Source: Aureococcus anophagefferens (taxonomy: Eukaryota > Sar > Pelagophyceae > Pelagomonadales > Pelagomonadaceae). Taken from it: a stretch of 64,000 nt of DNA. A program made the translations under genes and the position numbers. The stretch lies in contig NW_008705569.1 in NCBI RefSeq assembly GCF_000186865.1, positions 1,285,958-1,349,957 on the forward strand, in the 5' to 3' direction. The stretch's first letter is position 1. The number at the start of each line of letters is the position of its first letter. Positions 1-10,906 of the stretch are shown here, in pieces. Below the pieces are notes generated by a model. It saw only the letters and a program-made list of their open reading frames with translations, was not told where the DNA came from and did not search any database.

Positions 1-321
1 GCCGGAGACGCAGCAGACGTGGACGACGACGTGCGCCGAGAACTGCCACGGCGGCGGCGATCGCGGCCGCGAGGTTTCGGCGAGCTTCACGGCGAGCGCG
101 TCCTCGGCCTCCTGCGCGCGCACCTCCGCGGCGGCGGCGTCCTCGACGGCCTGGGCCTCCAAGGCCGCGCGCTCGCTGGCCTCGTCGGCCTCGGCGTCGG
201 CCATCGCGTCGCGCTTCACCTCGTCGGCGTCGTCGCTCTTCACCTCGTCGGGGATCTTGGCCTCCATGGCCGCCATCGGTTCGGCTACCTCGTCGGGGAT
301 CTTGGCCTCATTGGCGGCCAT
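1..321 (-). CDS. Partial acidic Ala/Glu-rich protein (5' end only)
   Basis: Reading the minus strand from an ATG at 319-321 gives 107 codons open to the window edge; the 3' end lies outside. An in-frame stop lies upstream of this ATG with no earlier Met. The N-terminus holds two near-repeats (AKIPDEVAEPM, then AKIPDEVKSD), then a charged Ala/Glu-rich helix-like stretch, then a change to a Cys/Val-rich tail near the edge that may be read-through into an intron. It is divergent from the ferredoxin-like gene at 545, sharing about 220 bp of upstream sequence. No family recognised. Confidence 0.4.
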   Translation of the reverse strand, partial: MAANEAKIPDEVAEPMAAMEAKIPDEVKSDDADEVKRDAMADAEADEASERAALEAQAVEDAAAAEVRAQEAEDALAVKLAETSRPRSPPPWQFSAHVVVHVCCVSG

Positions 322-544
322 GGCCCGCTCGATGTCATGGAGATGCTCGATGGGCTGCCTCGTCGAGGGGTGGTTTGCGTCACACAGTCAACGTTGGCGC
401 GGAAGAACTCCGCCGCCACCACTGCGGCGCGACGGCAAATTCAGGAGCCGCGCGTGTCTCAACGACCTTAAAAGCCAAGCCCGCCGCACGCCGCCCCACC
501 ACAGCCCGACACACGACGACCGCGTCTCGAACAAACGACAAAGG

Positions 545-1351
545 ATGAAGCTCTACGCCCTCGTCCCCGCCGCCACCTACGCCCTGTCCACGGCGGCCCC
601 GCCGACCATCAAGATCCGCTTCGTCAACACGAAGGAGGGCGCCGACGTCACGACGGAGGTGCGGGAGAACACGAACCTGCTCAACGCCGCCGACGACGCG
701 GGCGTGAAGATCCCGCGCGCGTGCAGAAACGGTCTGTGCGGCGCGTGCCAGTGCACGCTGATCACGGAGGACGGCGACGAGCGCTACATGCGCGCGTGCA
801 GCACGTCCGTCAAGGCCATCGACGCCGGCGCCGCGGGCGAGTTCGTCGTCGACGTGTCGAAGAAGCGCCGCGGCGCGCCCGGCGTCGACGACGACGACGA
901 CGACGACGACGACGTCATGGCCGCGAGCATGGCGCGCTTCAGCGACGACTGGGAGAACGCCTACGTGCCCGACTACCACACGCAGAACAACGCCGCGCCG
1001 AGCTGGCGGCGCGAGTACGACGACGAGCCCGCGGGCGGCGACTGGACCGAGTACTCGGCTCTCGCGGGCTCGGGCTACGGCGGCTCGTCCTACGGCGGCG
1101 ACCTCGGCGCCGGCGGCGACGACGGCTGGCGCGAGCTCGCCATGCTCGGCGGCGCGGGCGACGCCGCGGCCGCGACTCCCGAGCCCTGGGCCGCCTACGC
1201 GTCCGCCGCGGCCGGCGACGACGGCGCGTTCCTCGACGACGCCTACGGCGCGCCCGCGCCGGCGGAGGACGCGCCGCCGCGGCGCGTCGTCGACGACGAC
1301 GACGCCGACGACATGTCCGGCGGCCTCGCGCCCTGGGACGTGATCCAGTAA
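545..1351 (+). CDS. 2Fe-2S ferredoxin-like protein with long acidic tail
   Basis: 268 aa. An N-terminal hydrophobic leader (residues 1-18) suggests targeting to an organelle or the secretory route. Residues 21-100 form a plant-type ferredoxin fold with the cluster motif C60-x4-C65-x2-C68 and a candidate fourth ligand at C85. Spacing to that last Cys is shorter than in typical photosynthetic ferredoxins, so this is probably a divergent electron carrier. After about residue 105 the protein is unusual: a run of Asp, then a disordered Gly/Ala/Asp-rich tail to the end. The start at 545 is chosen because it begins the leader and follows an A-rich context; the reading frame is open upstream. The fold call is firm; the redox partner is unknown. 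Confidence 0.8.
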   Translation: MKLYALVPAATYALSTAAPPTIKIRFVNTKEGADVTTEVRENTNLLNAADDAGVKIPRACRNGLCGACQCTLITEDGDERYMRACSTSVKAIDAGAAGEFVVDVSKKRRGAPGVDDDDDDDDDVMAASMARFSDDWENAYVPDYHTQNNAAPSWRREYDDEPAGGDWTEYSALAGSGYGGSSYGGDLGAGGDDGWRELAMLGGAGDAAAATPEPWAAYASAAAGDDGAFLDDAYGAPAPAEDAPPRRVVDDDDADDMSGGLAPWDVIQ

Positions 1352-1413
1352 CATGGTTTCCGTTGGACGATGTCAATGGTGCATCCAACGCTCTCGAGCT
1401 TCCGGGCTGCACG

Positions 1414-4267
1414 ATGGGTGGGCCCGACGAGGCAGCCCGGTCCACCTCGACGGAGTCGAGCCCGTCGCGCTTCGGCTGGCTCAAGCGCCGGTCGCGGTCG
1501 ACGCCTCCGAGCGCTCCGTCCCGCGCGGCGCAGGACGCCTGGCCCGAGCCGGCGCCGCAGACCCTCGACGACGACGACGACGACGACGACGAGCCGCGGT
1601 CCTCGGACGGGTCCCGGCCCTCGCTGGAGCGGCCCTCGGAGGACCGCGCCTCGGCCGCGGCGCGCGACGCACCGGCGCCGCCGGATCCGCCGCCGGAGCC
1701 GCGGTCGGCGAGCGACGAGCGCAAGTCGAGCGACGAGCCGAGGCCGCGCGCGCGGAAGCGCGACCTGCTCATGAGCATGGTGAAGAAGACGACGACGAAG
1801 TCGACGGGGCTCCTGGAGAAGTTCCTCTTCGACGGCGGCGACGCGCCCGCGGCCGCGGCGGAGGACGAACCCGAGGACGACGAGCCGGCCGCCGAGCCCG
1901 AGCCCGAGCCGGAGCCGGGGTCCCGCGATTTGGGGTCGTCCCCGCCGGAGCCGGGGTCCTACGCGCACGGTGCTCTCTACGCGGGCGGGCTCCTAGGGAA
2001 GCTGTCGCCGAGCAAGGGCCTGTCGTTCCTCGGCGCGCGGCCGACGTCGTTCCGCGACGACGACGGCGGCCGCGGCGGCCGGCGGCCGCGGGGCCGGTTC
2101 CGCGCGGAGGACTTCCTGCGCGCGCGGGGGTTCCTGCGCATCGCGCGGGCCGGCGACGGCCTGCTCGTGGCGCTCTGCGGCGACGAGCCCGCGGGCTGCG
2201 GCGTCCGGACGCGCGGCGAGCTGCGCGTCGCGTGGTACCCTGTGTGGAAATCAAATCTTCAACCCGACTTCAATGTGCGCGTAATCGAACGATTTGGACC
2301 AGACTCTTTCGCTGTGCTTCGAGAACTCGACGAGAGCAATCGATTCATCCAAAAATCAGCCGAATCGACTTCGATTTGACCGAGCTAGAGAATTCTCAAG
2401 TTTGGTCAGGACCACCCAAACCAGTGGTTGGTTTCCACACAGGTGGTACCGGGCCGTCGAGGACGGCGAGCCCGGCGCCATCGACGGCGCCGACGAGGCC
2501 TGGTACGCGCCGGCGCCCGAGGACGTGGGCTGCAAGGTCTACGCGCGCGTCGCGCCGCTCGACGACGACCTGCTCTGCCGCTGGGCGGAGCACGGGCCCG
2601 TCGCGCCGGCGGAGTCCGTGCGCCAGGAGACGGAGGCGGCGGTGGCGCGGGGCCGCTACGAGGTCGTCGGCGACGGCGACGCGGAGCTCCAGGTGCTCCT
2701 CGCCGACGGCGAGCCCGGGTCCTGCAGCGTCGGGTCCGCGGTGACCGCGGCGCTCGACGAGGCGGGCGAGAGCCTGGTCTTCGAGAGCGCGCGCTCCGAC
2801 GTCGCGCGGGGGTTGCGGTTGGACGGCTGCCTCGACGGCGACGTCTTGATCGGCTGCGACCCGGACGGCGACTTCGAGCCCGCGTCCGCGGACGGGCGCT
2901 ACGAGTGCGTCTTCCAGCTCCGACCCGCGGCCGCGGTCCACGTCCTCAAGCTCTGGGGCGACGCGGGCGGCGACCTCTGGTACGTCGCCGGCCTCCTGGA
3001 GCGCTGCGAGGCGCTCGAGGACGACGACGTGCCGCTCAAACTCCGGCTGACGCTGTCGTCGAAGCGGCAGCGCGACGTCCTCGCGCTGAGCTTCCGCGCG
3101 TTCCGGCGGAAAAAGCGCGCGCCGCTCCTGCGGCGCGTGCGCGCGGAGATGGCCGAGCTCTACGGCGAGCACAACCCGAAGAAGCTCGGCGACATCGACG
3201 CGCTCCTGCGGAAGTACGCGCACCGGGAACTGGAGCTCCTGGCGGCGATCCGCTTCAAGTACCGCTACCTCAGCGACGAGCAGCCGTCGTCCGAGTGCCG
3301 GCCGTCGTTCACGGGCGACGTCTCCGACGAGCTCCGGCCGCGGCGCGTCCACGCCCACGGCGGCGCGCTCCACGGCGACAGCGACGACGACGACGACGAC
3401 GACGACGGCCCGGACGCGGCGCCGTCGCCGCCCGCGTCGCCCCGGCGGACGCCCGAGGAGGCCTGCGGCGACGACGGCGACGCGCTGGGGTTCCTGCCCT
3501 GGGCGTCGCAGCGCGCGCGGGGCTGGACCGCCGAGGACGACGCGCCGGGGCGCCTGTCCGTCGTCGCGGAGCTCGACGATCTGCGGGACCTGCGCGACGT
3601 CGCCGTCGAGAGCCGCGACGCGGCCCTGGCGGAGAACGCGCGGCTCCGGGAGCGCGTCGCGGCCCTCGAGCGGCGCGCGGCGGCGGCGGAGGCGACGCGG
3701 GACGTCGCGGCGGCCGCGCGAGACGCGGCGGCGGCGGCGGCCGCGCGGACGGCCGCGGCGGCGGCCGCCGCCGCCGCGGAGCGCGCGGCGGACGCGGCGG
3801 CGGACGAGGCGAAGCGGCGGGAGGACACGGCGGGCCTCGCGGCGGCCCTCGCAGCCTTTGGCGCGCTCGCCGCGGACCGCGACGCCGTCGGTCGGCGCCT
3901 GGACGCCGCGCGCGCCGCGGCGCTCCACGAGGCGCGGCGCCGCGAGTCGACGGCGCGCGAGCTGAAGCGGGCCGTCCGCGAGGACCGCGCGCGCGAGCGG
4001 GCCAAGCTCCAGCTCCGCGAGCGGCTCGACGTCGCCGTCGCCGAGGCCGACGCGTTCAAGGCCGCGCTCGAGCACCACGTGTCCGCGCCGCGGCGCACGG
4101 TGCTGAGCGACATCGCCGAGGACGGCGCGGCGTCGCCGCCCGCGGGCGGGCGGTCCTGGTTCGGCGGCGGCCGGCCGCGGAAGGGGCGGTCCTCCGCGTC
4201 CATGCCGCCGACGTCGTCCCCGGCGGCGGCGCGCCGCAAGGAGGCGCCGCGGGCGCGCGACATCTAA
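1414..4267 (+). CDS. A9 (AIR9-like) domain coiled-coil protein, introner-split
   Basis: Two exons, 1414..2231 and 2443..4267, join in frame to 880 aa. Residues 1-210 are disordered with poly-Asp and Ser/Pro stretches. Around residues 235-310 there is an Ig-like A9 repeat of the kind found in the plant microtubule-associated protein AIR9 (a W-Y-R strand, then GAxxAWYAPAPEDVGC). The intron falls inside this repeat: splicing restores ELRVAWYRAVEDG. A basic region follows, then an acidic run and an Ala/Arg-rich coiled coil from about residue 470 to 700. A cytoskeletal or scaffold role is inference from the AIR9 resemblance. The start is the first Met in frame after the preceding gene's stop. Confidence 0.7.
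2232..2442 (+). mobile_element. Introner element A1 (211-bp intron)
   Basis: A non-autonomous DNA-transposon-like insert acting as an intron. The 8-bp target GTGGTACC is present at 2232-2239 and again at 2443-2450. Inside are near-perfect 14-bp terminal inverted repeats (TGTGTGGAAATCAA left; TTGGTTTCCACACA right). The GT donor is the start of the left target copy and the AG acceptor is the last two bases of the element plus duplication boundary, so removing 211 nt restores the uninterrupted exon. AT content is visibly higher than in the flanking exons. A core CCAAAAATCAGCC is shared with the other long introners. Confidence 0.93.
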
Positions 4268-4293
4268 CGGCGCGTTTACGTACGGCGCGCGCC

Positions 4294-4686
4294 CTACTTC
4301 GTGTCCTGCTCGCCGCAGCAGAAGAAGCAGAGTTCGCAGAGGGGCTCGCGGCGCCGCGCGGCGGGCAGGCGGCCGGGCGCGTACTGCGGCAGCGGCTGGA
4401 GGGAGGGGTGGTGCAGCAGCGGCGGCAGGTCGTCGTCGTCGGCGGCGCAGAGCAGCGCGTCGCACGTCATCGCGGCCTCGGCGCGGCACCGCGAGCAGAC
4501 GCTGTTGCAGCAAATGTGCAGGCTCTCGTCCTCGTAGGCGATGTCGCGCTGGCACAGCGAGCAGACGCAGAGCAGCGGCCGCGGCTTTAGGATGACCACG
4601 CGCTCGAAGAGGTCCACCGCCGGCTCCGGCTCCTCGTCCGACGACGAGAAGAGCGCGCGCGCGGCCGGCTCGGAGCTCTGCATCAT
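4294..4686 (-). CDS. Small Cys-rich, probably zinc-binding protein
   Basis: 130 aa. The N-terminal third is acidic and Ser-rich. The middle (residues ~38-80) is packed with cysteine pairs (CVCSLC, ICCNSVCSRC, then a downstream Cys), the pattern of a RING-like or treble-clef zinc module, and a second Cys cluster (CELCFFCC) lies near the C-terminus. No full RING consensus with the His ligand can be drawn, so the family is left open. It is convergent with the A9 protein, whose stop lies 26 bp away, and lies head to head with the cupin gene. Confidence 0.6.
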   Translation of the reverse strand: MMQSSEPAARALFSSSDEEPEPAVDLFERVVILKPRPLLCVCSLCQRDIAYEDESLHICCNSVCSRCRAEAAMTCDALLCAADDDDLPPLLHHPSLQPLPQYAPGRLPAARRREPLCELCFFCCGEQDTK

Positions 4687-4797
4687 CGTCGACGACGAAA
4701 AGTGTCCTCTTCCGTCGAAGGGCTGCCTACAATAGTACTCTTGTGCGCATCAATAGGGGGAAGCATCTACCTTGCTGTCGTCGAAGTCCCGGTCACG

Positions 4798-4942
4798 ATG
4801 GCTTGGCTTGGATTGCTGCTCCTCGCGAGCGCTGAGGTCGCATCAGCGCGACGTGCACCATCGACGCAGTCCTCGAGGATCATGGCCGCATGTCTTGGAC
4901 TGCTCCTCGCGTGCGCTGAGGTCGCAGCGCTCTTGCTGCCGC
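4798..4942 (+). repeat. In-frame tandem duplication of a signal-peptide segment
   Basis: Two diverged copies of about 60 bp offset by 84 bp, each beginning with ATG and encoding a Leu-rich leader that ends SAEVA or CAEVA. The reading frame is kept, so the protein carries two consecutive leader-like segments. Confidence 0.75.
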
Positions 4943-5469
4943 CGCAACAGCACCAGCCGCGACGCTCGCTCCGCCGCTCCTTCGCGCCGCAGGAGGCGTT
5001 CAAGGACATCGTCATCCCCGGCGTCGGCGGCGAGGAGGAGGATCCACGAGTATGGGTGCCGCAGACCGAGTGCCTCGATTTCCGGCCGCTGTGCTTGTGC
5101 ACGAGCAACGGCTACTACGTGAACCTGCTCCGGTTCAAGGGCGGCGGCGTCCTCGGCACGCACAAGCACCCGTCGCCCGTGCACGCGTACACGATCAAGG
5201 GCGACTGGGGCTACCTCGAGCACGACTGGAAGGCCCACGCCGGCACGTACGTCTTCGAGCCGCCCGGCGAGACGCACACGTTGGTCGTCGACGAGGACTG
5301 CGACGAGATGGTCGCGCTGTTCCACGTCACGGGCGCGCTCATCTACGTGGACCCGGCGACGGGCGCGACGACGGGCTACGACGACGTGTTCACGAAGCTC
5401 GCGAAGGCGAAGGCGTGGTACGCGGAGTGCGGCCTCGGCGCGGACTACGCCGACCAGTTCATTCGATAG
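4798..5469 (+). CDS. Secreted cupin, dihydroxyacetophenone dioxygenase-like
   Basis: 223 aa from the Met at 4798. The core (residues ~85-205) resembles the 2,4'-dihydroxyacetophenone dioxygenase family of cupins, mononuclear iron enzymes that cleave C-C bonds of aromatic ketones or diketones. Visible metal-site features are H122-K-H124, H129 and the later FEPPGETH with H160. The N-terminus is odd: the hydrophobic leader is tandemly duplicated (LGLLLLASAEVA and LGLLLACAEVA, 84 bp apart in frame), so translation could begin at 4798 or 4882 and still have a signal peptide. An in-frame ATG at 4702 also exists. Substrate is unknown. Confidence 0.72.
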   Translation: MAWLGLLLLASAEVASARRAPSTQSSRIMAACLGLLLACAEVAALLLPPQQHQPRRSLRRSFAPQEAFKDIVIPGVGGEEEDPRVWVPQTECLDFRPLCLCTSNGYYVNLLRFKGGGVLGTHKHPSPVHAYTIKGDWGYLEHDWKAHAGTYVFEPPGETHTLVVDEDCDEMVALFHVTGALIYVDPATGATTGYDDVFTKLAKAKAWYAECGLGADYADQFIR

Positions 5470-5520
5470 CGTAAACTGTAGATCGAGTCTGGAAAGGTTA
5501 CGACGACGGCGCCGCCCGCT

Positions 5521-8500
5521 CTACCGCCAGCACTTGACGACGCCGTCCCGCGACGACGAGAGCATGAGCTTGAGGGGCAGGTCGATGGACTTGAGGTCCA
5601 GCACGGCGTCCTTGTGCGCCGAGGGCGGCGCGACGGGCCCGCGCTGCATGAGGTGCGGCGCGTCGGCCGGGTCCAGCGCGTCGGGCGGCGGCGCGCGGTG
5701 GTCCGTGCAGACGAAGAAGGCGGAGCCGTTGCCCGCCGCCGGCGCGTCGTAGGTGGGCCGCGGCATGCCCGGGTGGGGCCCGCTCACGGTGTAGCAGGAC
5801 CGCGGGCTCGTGAAGTCCCAGTAGCGGATGTGCGTGTCCGTGCCGCCGGTGATCAAATACGAATTGCCGTGGTTGCTGATGCGGCCCATGATCGCGCGCA
5901 TGGAGTGGTCCCCCTCGCGGCCCAGGGGCCGCGGGAGCATGGACGCGTCGACGCGAAAGAGCCGCGCCTTGGGGTGCGCGGGCACGTCGATTGGCTGCAA
6001 CGTCGGCAGCTTCCACCGCTTCTCGAGCGCCTCCCGGTCCAGGGTTTGCGGGTCCCCTTCCAGGGGCGGCATGGCGCGGAAGCACTGCTTGCAGGCGCCG
6101 CCCGCGTGCAAGTCCCAGACCGCGACCTCGTTGCCGCCCGCGGCGACGAACGCCAGCGGGCTCGGCGGCGCGTCGGGCGGCGACCCGGGCAGCCGCGCGC
6201 ACGTCGCTAATCTATGAATCTTGCTCTTGGCGCTGTGGCGCCAGACCGCGTTGAGCACCGCGTACCGCAGGTCCCAGAGGCACACGAACCCGGTGGCGGT
6301 GCCCGCGGCGCACCACGCCTTGTCCGTGCCGAGCGCCGTCGCCGTCAGCAGCCCGAGCTCCGGCGGCACGACGAGGCGGAACGCCTCGCGCTTCGCCCGC
6401 AAATCCACGGCGTGCAACCGACCTTTCGCCGTGCCGTAGACGACGACGCAGCCGACGTCGTCGTTGAAGTGGTTCACGGTCACCGCCGCGCCCTCGGAGC
6501 CGTCGCCCAACCGCCGCACGAGGCTCGCGTCCGCGCCTAGCACGCTTCGCGTCGACTTCTGGGCGCCGCCGACGACGCCCGGCACCATGACGTTGCCCTC
6601 CTCGAGGCGCCCGCCCGTGATGGGATGTACCGCTTCGGGCTGCCGCACCGTCCGCTGCGCGAGGTCGACGCGCCAGACGTGGACCTCGCCGTCGGCCGCC
6701 GCCGTCGCCACGGACCGCGCGTTGTCCACGGCGCAGCAGTCCATCAGCGCCGGCGCGTCCTTGTCGCCGGCGCCGTGGCCCGCGTAGGTCGCCGCGGACG
6801 CGTGGCAGACCTCCTTGTCCAAGCCCCGCGTCGTCCAGACCTTGGCCGTGCCGTCGTCGGACGCGGACACGAAGAAGGACTGGTCCTGGGCGACGGCGAG
6901 GCGCTGGACGGCGCCCGCGTGCTCCCCGAAGGTCGCGATGAGCACGCCGGCCTTGGGCCGCCACTCCGCGCGCCGGTTCGGGTCGTCGAGGCGCAAAGGC
7001 GTCGCGTACCACGAGAAGGGCCGGTCGTCGCCGGGCTGGCGCAGGCACCCGAGCTCCGGCGGCAGCGGCGGCACGTCCAGCGCCTCGGCGCGGCGCGCCA
7101 GCGGCGTCAGCGCGTTCGGGTCCCGCCGGGGCCGCGGCCGCGGCGGCGGCGGCGCGTCGTCGTCCGCGCGCGGCGGCGGCGCGGCGCCGCTCGCCGGGCC
7201 CGGCGGCCCCGCGGCCGCGAGGAGGTCGTCGGCGTCCAAGGAGCCGACGTCGCGCGCGTCGGGCCGCCGCGAGTCGAGCACGCCGTAGCGGCGGCGGATC
7301 GCCGCGTCGTCGCCCGCCGGGTCGTCGGCGCCGCCGACGCTCACGGACGTCATGAGCGCGACGAACTTCATGTCCGGCACGAGGAGCGCCTGGGCCTGGG
7401 CGGCGCTGAGCTTCGGCGGCGGCACGCGGCCGCCGACGCGCGGGCCGCCCCGCGCCGCGTCGCGGTCGCCGGCCGGCGGCGCGGGCCGCTCGTCGACCTT
7501 GCCCTCGCGCTGCCACGTCGCGAGTCGGTTCTTCGCGTGGCGGCTCGCGACGGCGAGGTAGCCCCGCGCGAGCTCCAGCGCCGCGGCGTCGTCGGGCGCG
7601 AGGGACGCGCCCGGCGGGCCGTCGCCGTGGAGCGCCTCGCGGTAGAGCGCGGGCGACAGCGGCGGCCGGAGGCACGCGACGATGGCCCTTCCCAAAACGT
7701 CCTTGGCGCCGCCGTGGTAGGGCGCCGCGGGCCCCAGCGGCGTCGCCAGAAAGGGCGCCAGCACGGGCTCGAAGAGCTGCGCGTCCGCGTCCTGGGCCGT
7801 CGGCATCGCGAGCGCCGCGGCCGCGAAGAGCGACGCCGCCTCCAGCCGCACGGCCGGCGACGGGTGCAACAGGAGCGGCGCCGCGGACACCTTGGAGGCC
7901 CCGCCGCCCGTCATCTCCACCAACGCCGCGCGGCTCAACAAGCCGAGCTCCACGAGCGACGCGAGCGACGCGAGCGCGCGCGCGATGACGAGCGGCTCCG
8001 TGTCGACCAGCGCCTGCCCGATGCACGGCAGGATGAGCCCCTCCGCCGCGTCGGGCCCCAGGAACGCCCCCACGGCCGCGACGTGGGCGCAGAACGCGTC
8101 CCGCAGCCCCCAGTCGCTGTCGTTGAGGAACGTGATGAGGTGCGGCATGAGCACGTCGCGGGTCTGCTCGCGGCCTGGGCAGGACAAGAGAGATTCAACG
8201 TCGCTTCAACGTGAGTGTTCCGCGCGCGCGCGTCCCGGAAAAAGCATCCACGCTTCGAGACCGTTCCAAGAGATGATCGCTCGTCCAAAAATCAGCCAAA
8301 ACGAGTGGAAACGGCCGAGATATGAGCCTTTGAAGTTTGGAATTTCGCTCGCTTGTCCTGCCCTGCTCGCGGCCGAAGAAGACGCAGAGCCGCGGCAGGT
8401 CGCTGATGAGCACGTGCTTCGCTAGCGACGACGCCTCGCTCAGCAGCACGACGACCCAGCGCCGCACGCGCTGGCGCAGCTCGTCGAGGTCCCGCCCGTA

Positions 8501-10537
8501 GGCGTCCCCGGAGGGCGCCGCGTCGTCGTCGTCGTCGCCGCCGCCGGTCGCCGCCGCGCGGCGCCGCTCCGCGGCGATATCCAGAAAACGCTTCGCCGAC
8601 GTCGCGAAGGACCCCGCGCACTCGGCGAAGGCGACGACGACGCACGCCTCCGGGTCGCCCACGAGGTTGGACACGAGCGGGAAGACGTACTTGGGAAAGA
8701 GCGCCGCGTCCGACGCGCCGAAGGACCGCACGGACGCGACGAGGGCCGCCAACGCGCGGCAGCAGGCCGCGCGCACGAGCGCCGAGCCGTCGTCGACGAG
8801 CGCGGCGACGTGGGGCACGAGCCGCTGGAGCCGCGCCTCGTCGTCCAAAGACGCGCCGAATCGTAGGAGCAAGGCGACGGCCGCGAGCTTCGTCCGGGGG
8901 AAGCGCGCGTGGCGCGCCGACGCGCAGACGAGCTGGGCCAGGAGGATGAGGGAGCCGCCGCCGGGCTTCGGCGCCGGCGCCTCCGGCGCGGGCGCGGGCC
9001 GCGCGCGCGCGGCGGGCCGCGCCGGAAGTTCGGGCAGCGCCGCGAGCGCGCCGGGGCCCCGCTCCAGCGCTAGGAGCAGCCGCTCCGTGCGCGCGCAGAG
9101 CTCCTCCGTCGACACGTCGGCGAGGCCGTCGCAGTCGTCGCCGTCGTCGGGGAACGCGAAGGCCTCCAGCGGCAGGTCGAAGATCGCGTCGCCGTTCGTC
9201 TCCAGCGCTTTCGCGAAGCGGCTCTCGAGCGTCGCCGCGTCGAGCGTCGGCTTCGGGAAGGGCGGCCGCGCCGGCGCCTCGTCCGCGCTTCTGTCGTCGT
9301 CGTCGCTCGCGGACTCGGCGCCGCGCGCGTCGTCGTCGTCGTCGTCGTCGCTCTCCGAGAAGCCGCCGCCGCCGACGTCGCGCGCGGCCGCGTCGCCGCG
9401 CGGCGCCACCGCGAAGGTCCGCAGGAAGCGCGCGCCCGCGGCGTCGTCGACGCCCGCCATCTTCCGGACGGCCCGGCCGTAGCGCCGGCAGACGAGCGCG
9501 ACGCGGTCGTCCGGCCCGTGCGCCTTCAGCAGCAGCTCCTTGAAGAACGAATACACGAAGCCCGTGAATTCCACCGGTAAAGCGCCCGCGGCGACGAGCG
9601 CGTCCAGATGCTCGCGCGCGGCGCCGCGCTTCGCCGGGTCGCGGTCGAGCATGCGCGCGACCGCGCGCCGCAGCGCCGGCGGCTCGAGCGCCGCGACCGC
9701 CGGCAGGTCCTCGACGACGACGCCGTCGCCGTGGCTCATCGCGAGCAGCGTCGGCAGGTCCAGGGTCGGCGCGCCGTTGTGGAAGATCTCCGCGATGACG
9801 CAGCCCGCCGAGAAGACGTCCATGGCCGGCGTGAGCGCGCCGCGGCGGCTCGAGTCGCGGCCGCGGTCCTCGTGCGTCGACGGAAAGAAGCGCTCCGGCG
9901 CGACGTAGCAGCGGCTCGCGGTCTTCCGCGAGCCGCCGGCGAAGTAGTACTCGAACTCCGGGCCGTCGTCCGGGAGGTACGTCGGCTTGTAGCTCGCCAG
10001 GTCCGTCAGCGTCGCCCAGGTCCAGCTCGTGACCATGACGTTTTCACTTTTCACGTCGCCGTGGCAGACGCCGCGCGCGTGGCACTGGTCCAGCGCGACC
10101 AGGAGCTGGTAGACGACCCAGCGCTTCTCGACGTCGCTGAGGAAGGGCCGCGACCCGAGGCGCTCGAGCAGGTTCGCGAAGAAGTGCTGCCGCACGAGGT
10201 ACGCGGCCCCCGTCACGCCGCGCGCGCCGGGCCGCCGGCCGAGCGCGGCGTCGTAGGGCAGCACGTTCGGGCACTCGCGCCGCGGGAGCGCCGCGCGGAG
10301 GCGCCGCAGGTCCGCCTTCCAGGGCTCGAGGTCCTCGTCGACGTCCTGCTTCACGTAGACCTTGACGCAGAGCCCCGCGCCCTCGTCCTTGCAGTGGTAC
10401 GTCTTGAGGAAGCGGCCGTTGCCGATGCGCGCGACGACCATGACGGACCGCATGTCCTCGATGAGGTGCCGCTCGGGCTTCTCGATGTAGATCTGCTGCG
10501 CCGGGGCCGCGGCCTGCCGCGGCACGGCGTTGCCCAT
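5521..10537 (-). CDS. VPS15: VPS15 / PIK3R4, regulatory kinase of class III PI3K
   Basis: Two exons on the minus strand, 8374..10537 and 5521..8174, give 1605 aa (human is about 1360). It is the scaffold of the VPS34 lipid-kinase complex in autophagy and endosome traffic. It starts MGN, a myristoylation signal as in other VPS15 proteins. The kinase domain has HGDVKSEN (159-166) in place of HRD and DLA (179-181) in place of DFG, the family's degenerate pattern. Central HEAT repeats include the diagnostic CVFFG...DVL...ITFLND stretch, exactly where the introner sits; splicing restores it. WD40 repeats follow from about residue 1150 to the end. Extra length comes from acidic and Pro-rich linkers. 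Divergent from the RIIa-like gene. Confidence 0.93.
8175..8373 (-). mobile_element. Introner element B1 (199-bp intron in VPS15)
   Basis: On the gene strand the insert begins in the left copy of a target repeat (GCCGCGAGCAG) and ends CCTGCCCAG just before the second copy. Terminal inverted repeats are a perfect 12 bp, GGGCAGGACAAG and CTTGTCCTGCCC. The donor is GC rather than GT and comes from the target duplication. The core GGCTGATTTTTGGACGAGCG lies in the same orientation as in the actin copy. Confidence 0.93.
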
Positions 10538-10906
10538 GTTCGGCGCGCGGCGGGTGGCTTCGTCCGATGCTTTCAGGCGGCGAAGAAGTCCGCGGCGCTC
10601 GCGGAGAGGCGTGCGCCGAGCCGGTGCGGAGCGGCGCTCGGCGCGGCGCGGCAAAAGGCGAACGCGCACCGACGGCGCGACGCTCCTCAGGTCCTTGTGG
10701 AGACGCTCCTCTCGCAAGTCCTTGCGGCAAAACGTTGAGGTTTTCCGACACTCGGCAACCATCAAGTTTGAAACGCGCATCTGAGCAGCCCCTGGACGCC
10801 GGCATTCCTGCGCCTCGCGCGGCTCTACCAACACGCCGCGGCGGTGGCGACACCGCGTCGACGTCCAACTCGAAGCCCCGGTGCGCCGCGCGGTGGCGAC
10901 ACCATC
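10538..10906. other. Divergent intergenic region, VPS15 / RIIa-like gene
   Basis: 369 bp between two head-to-head starts, presumably holding both promoters. No TATA-like box was recognised. A 12-bp sequence, GGTGGCGACACC, occurs twice (10841 and 10891), the second just before the chosen start of the downstream gene. An alternative start at 10844 would place part of this region in that gene. Confidence 0.5.

Noticed and set aside
380..1354. Long minus-strand open frame opposite the ferredoxin-like gene
   Set aside because: Arg/Val-rich shadow of a GC-rich gene; the plus strand has a clear ferredoxin fold. The same applies to many long Arg/Pro/Ala-rich frames opposite VPS15, OGT, CAP-D3 and others.
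6625..8214. 529-residue plus-strand open frame opposite VPS15
   Set aside because: Low-complexity Arg/Val composition, no motif, and entirely antisense to WD40/HEAT coding sequence.
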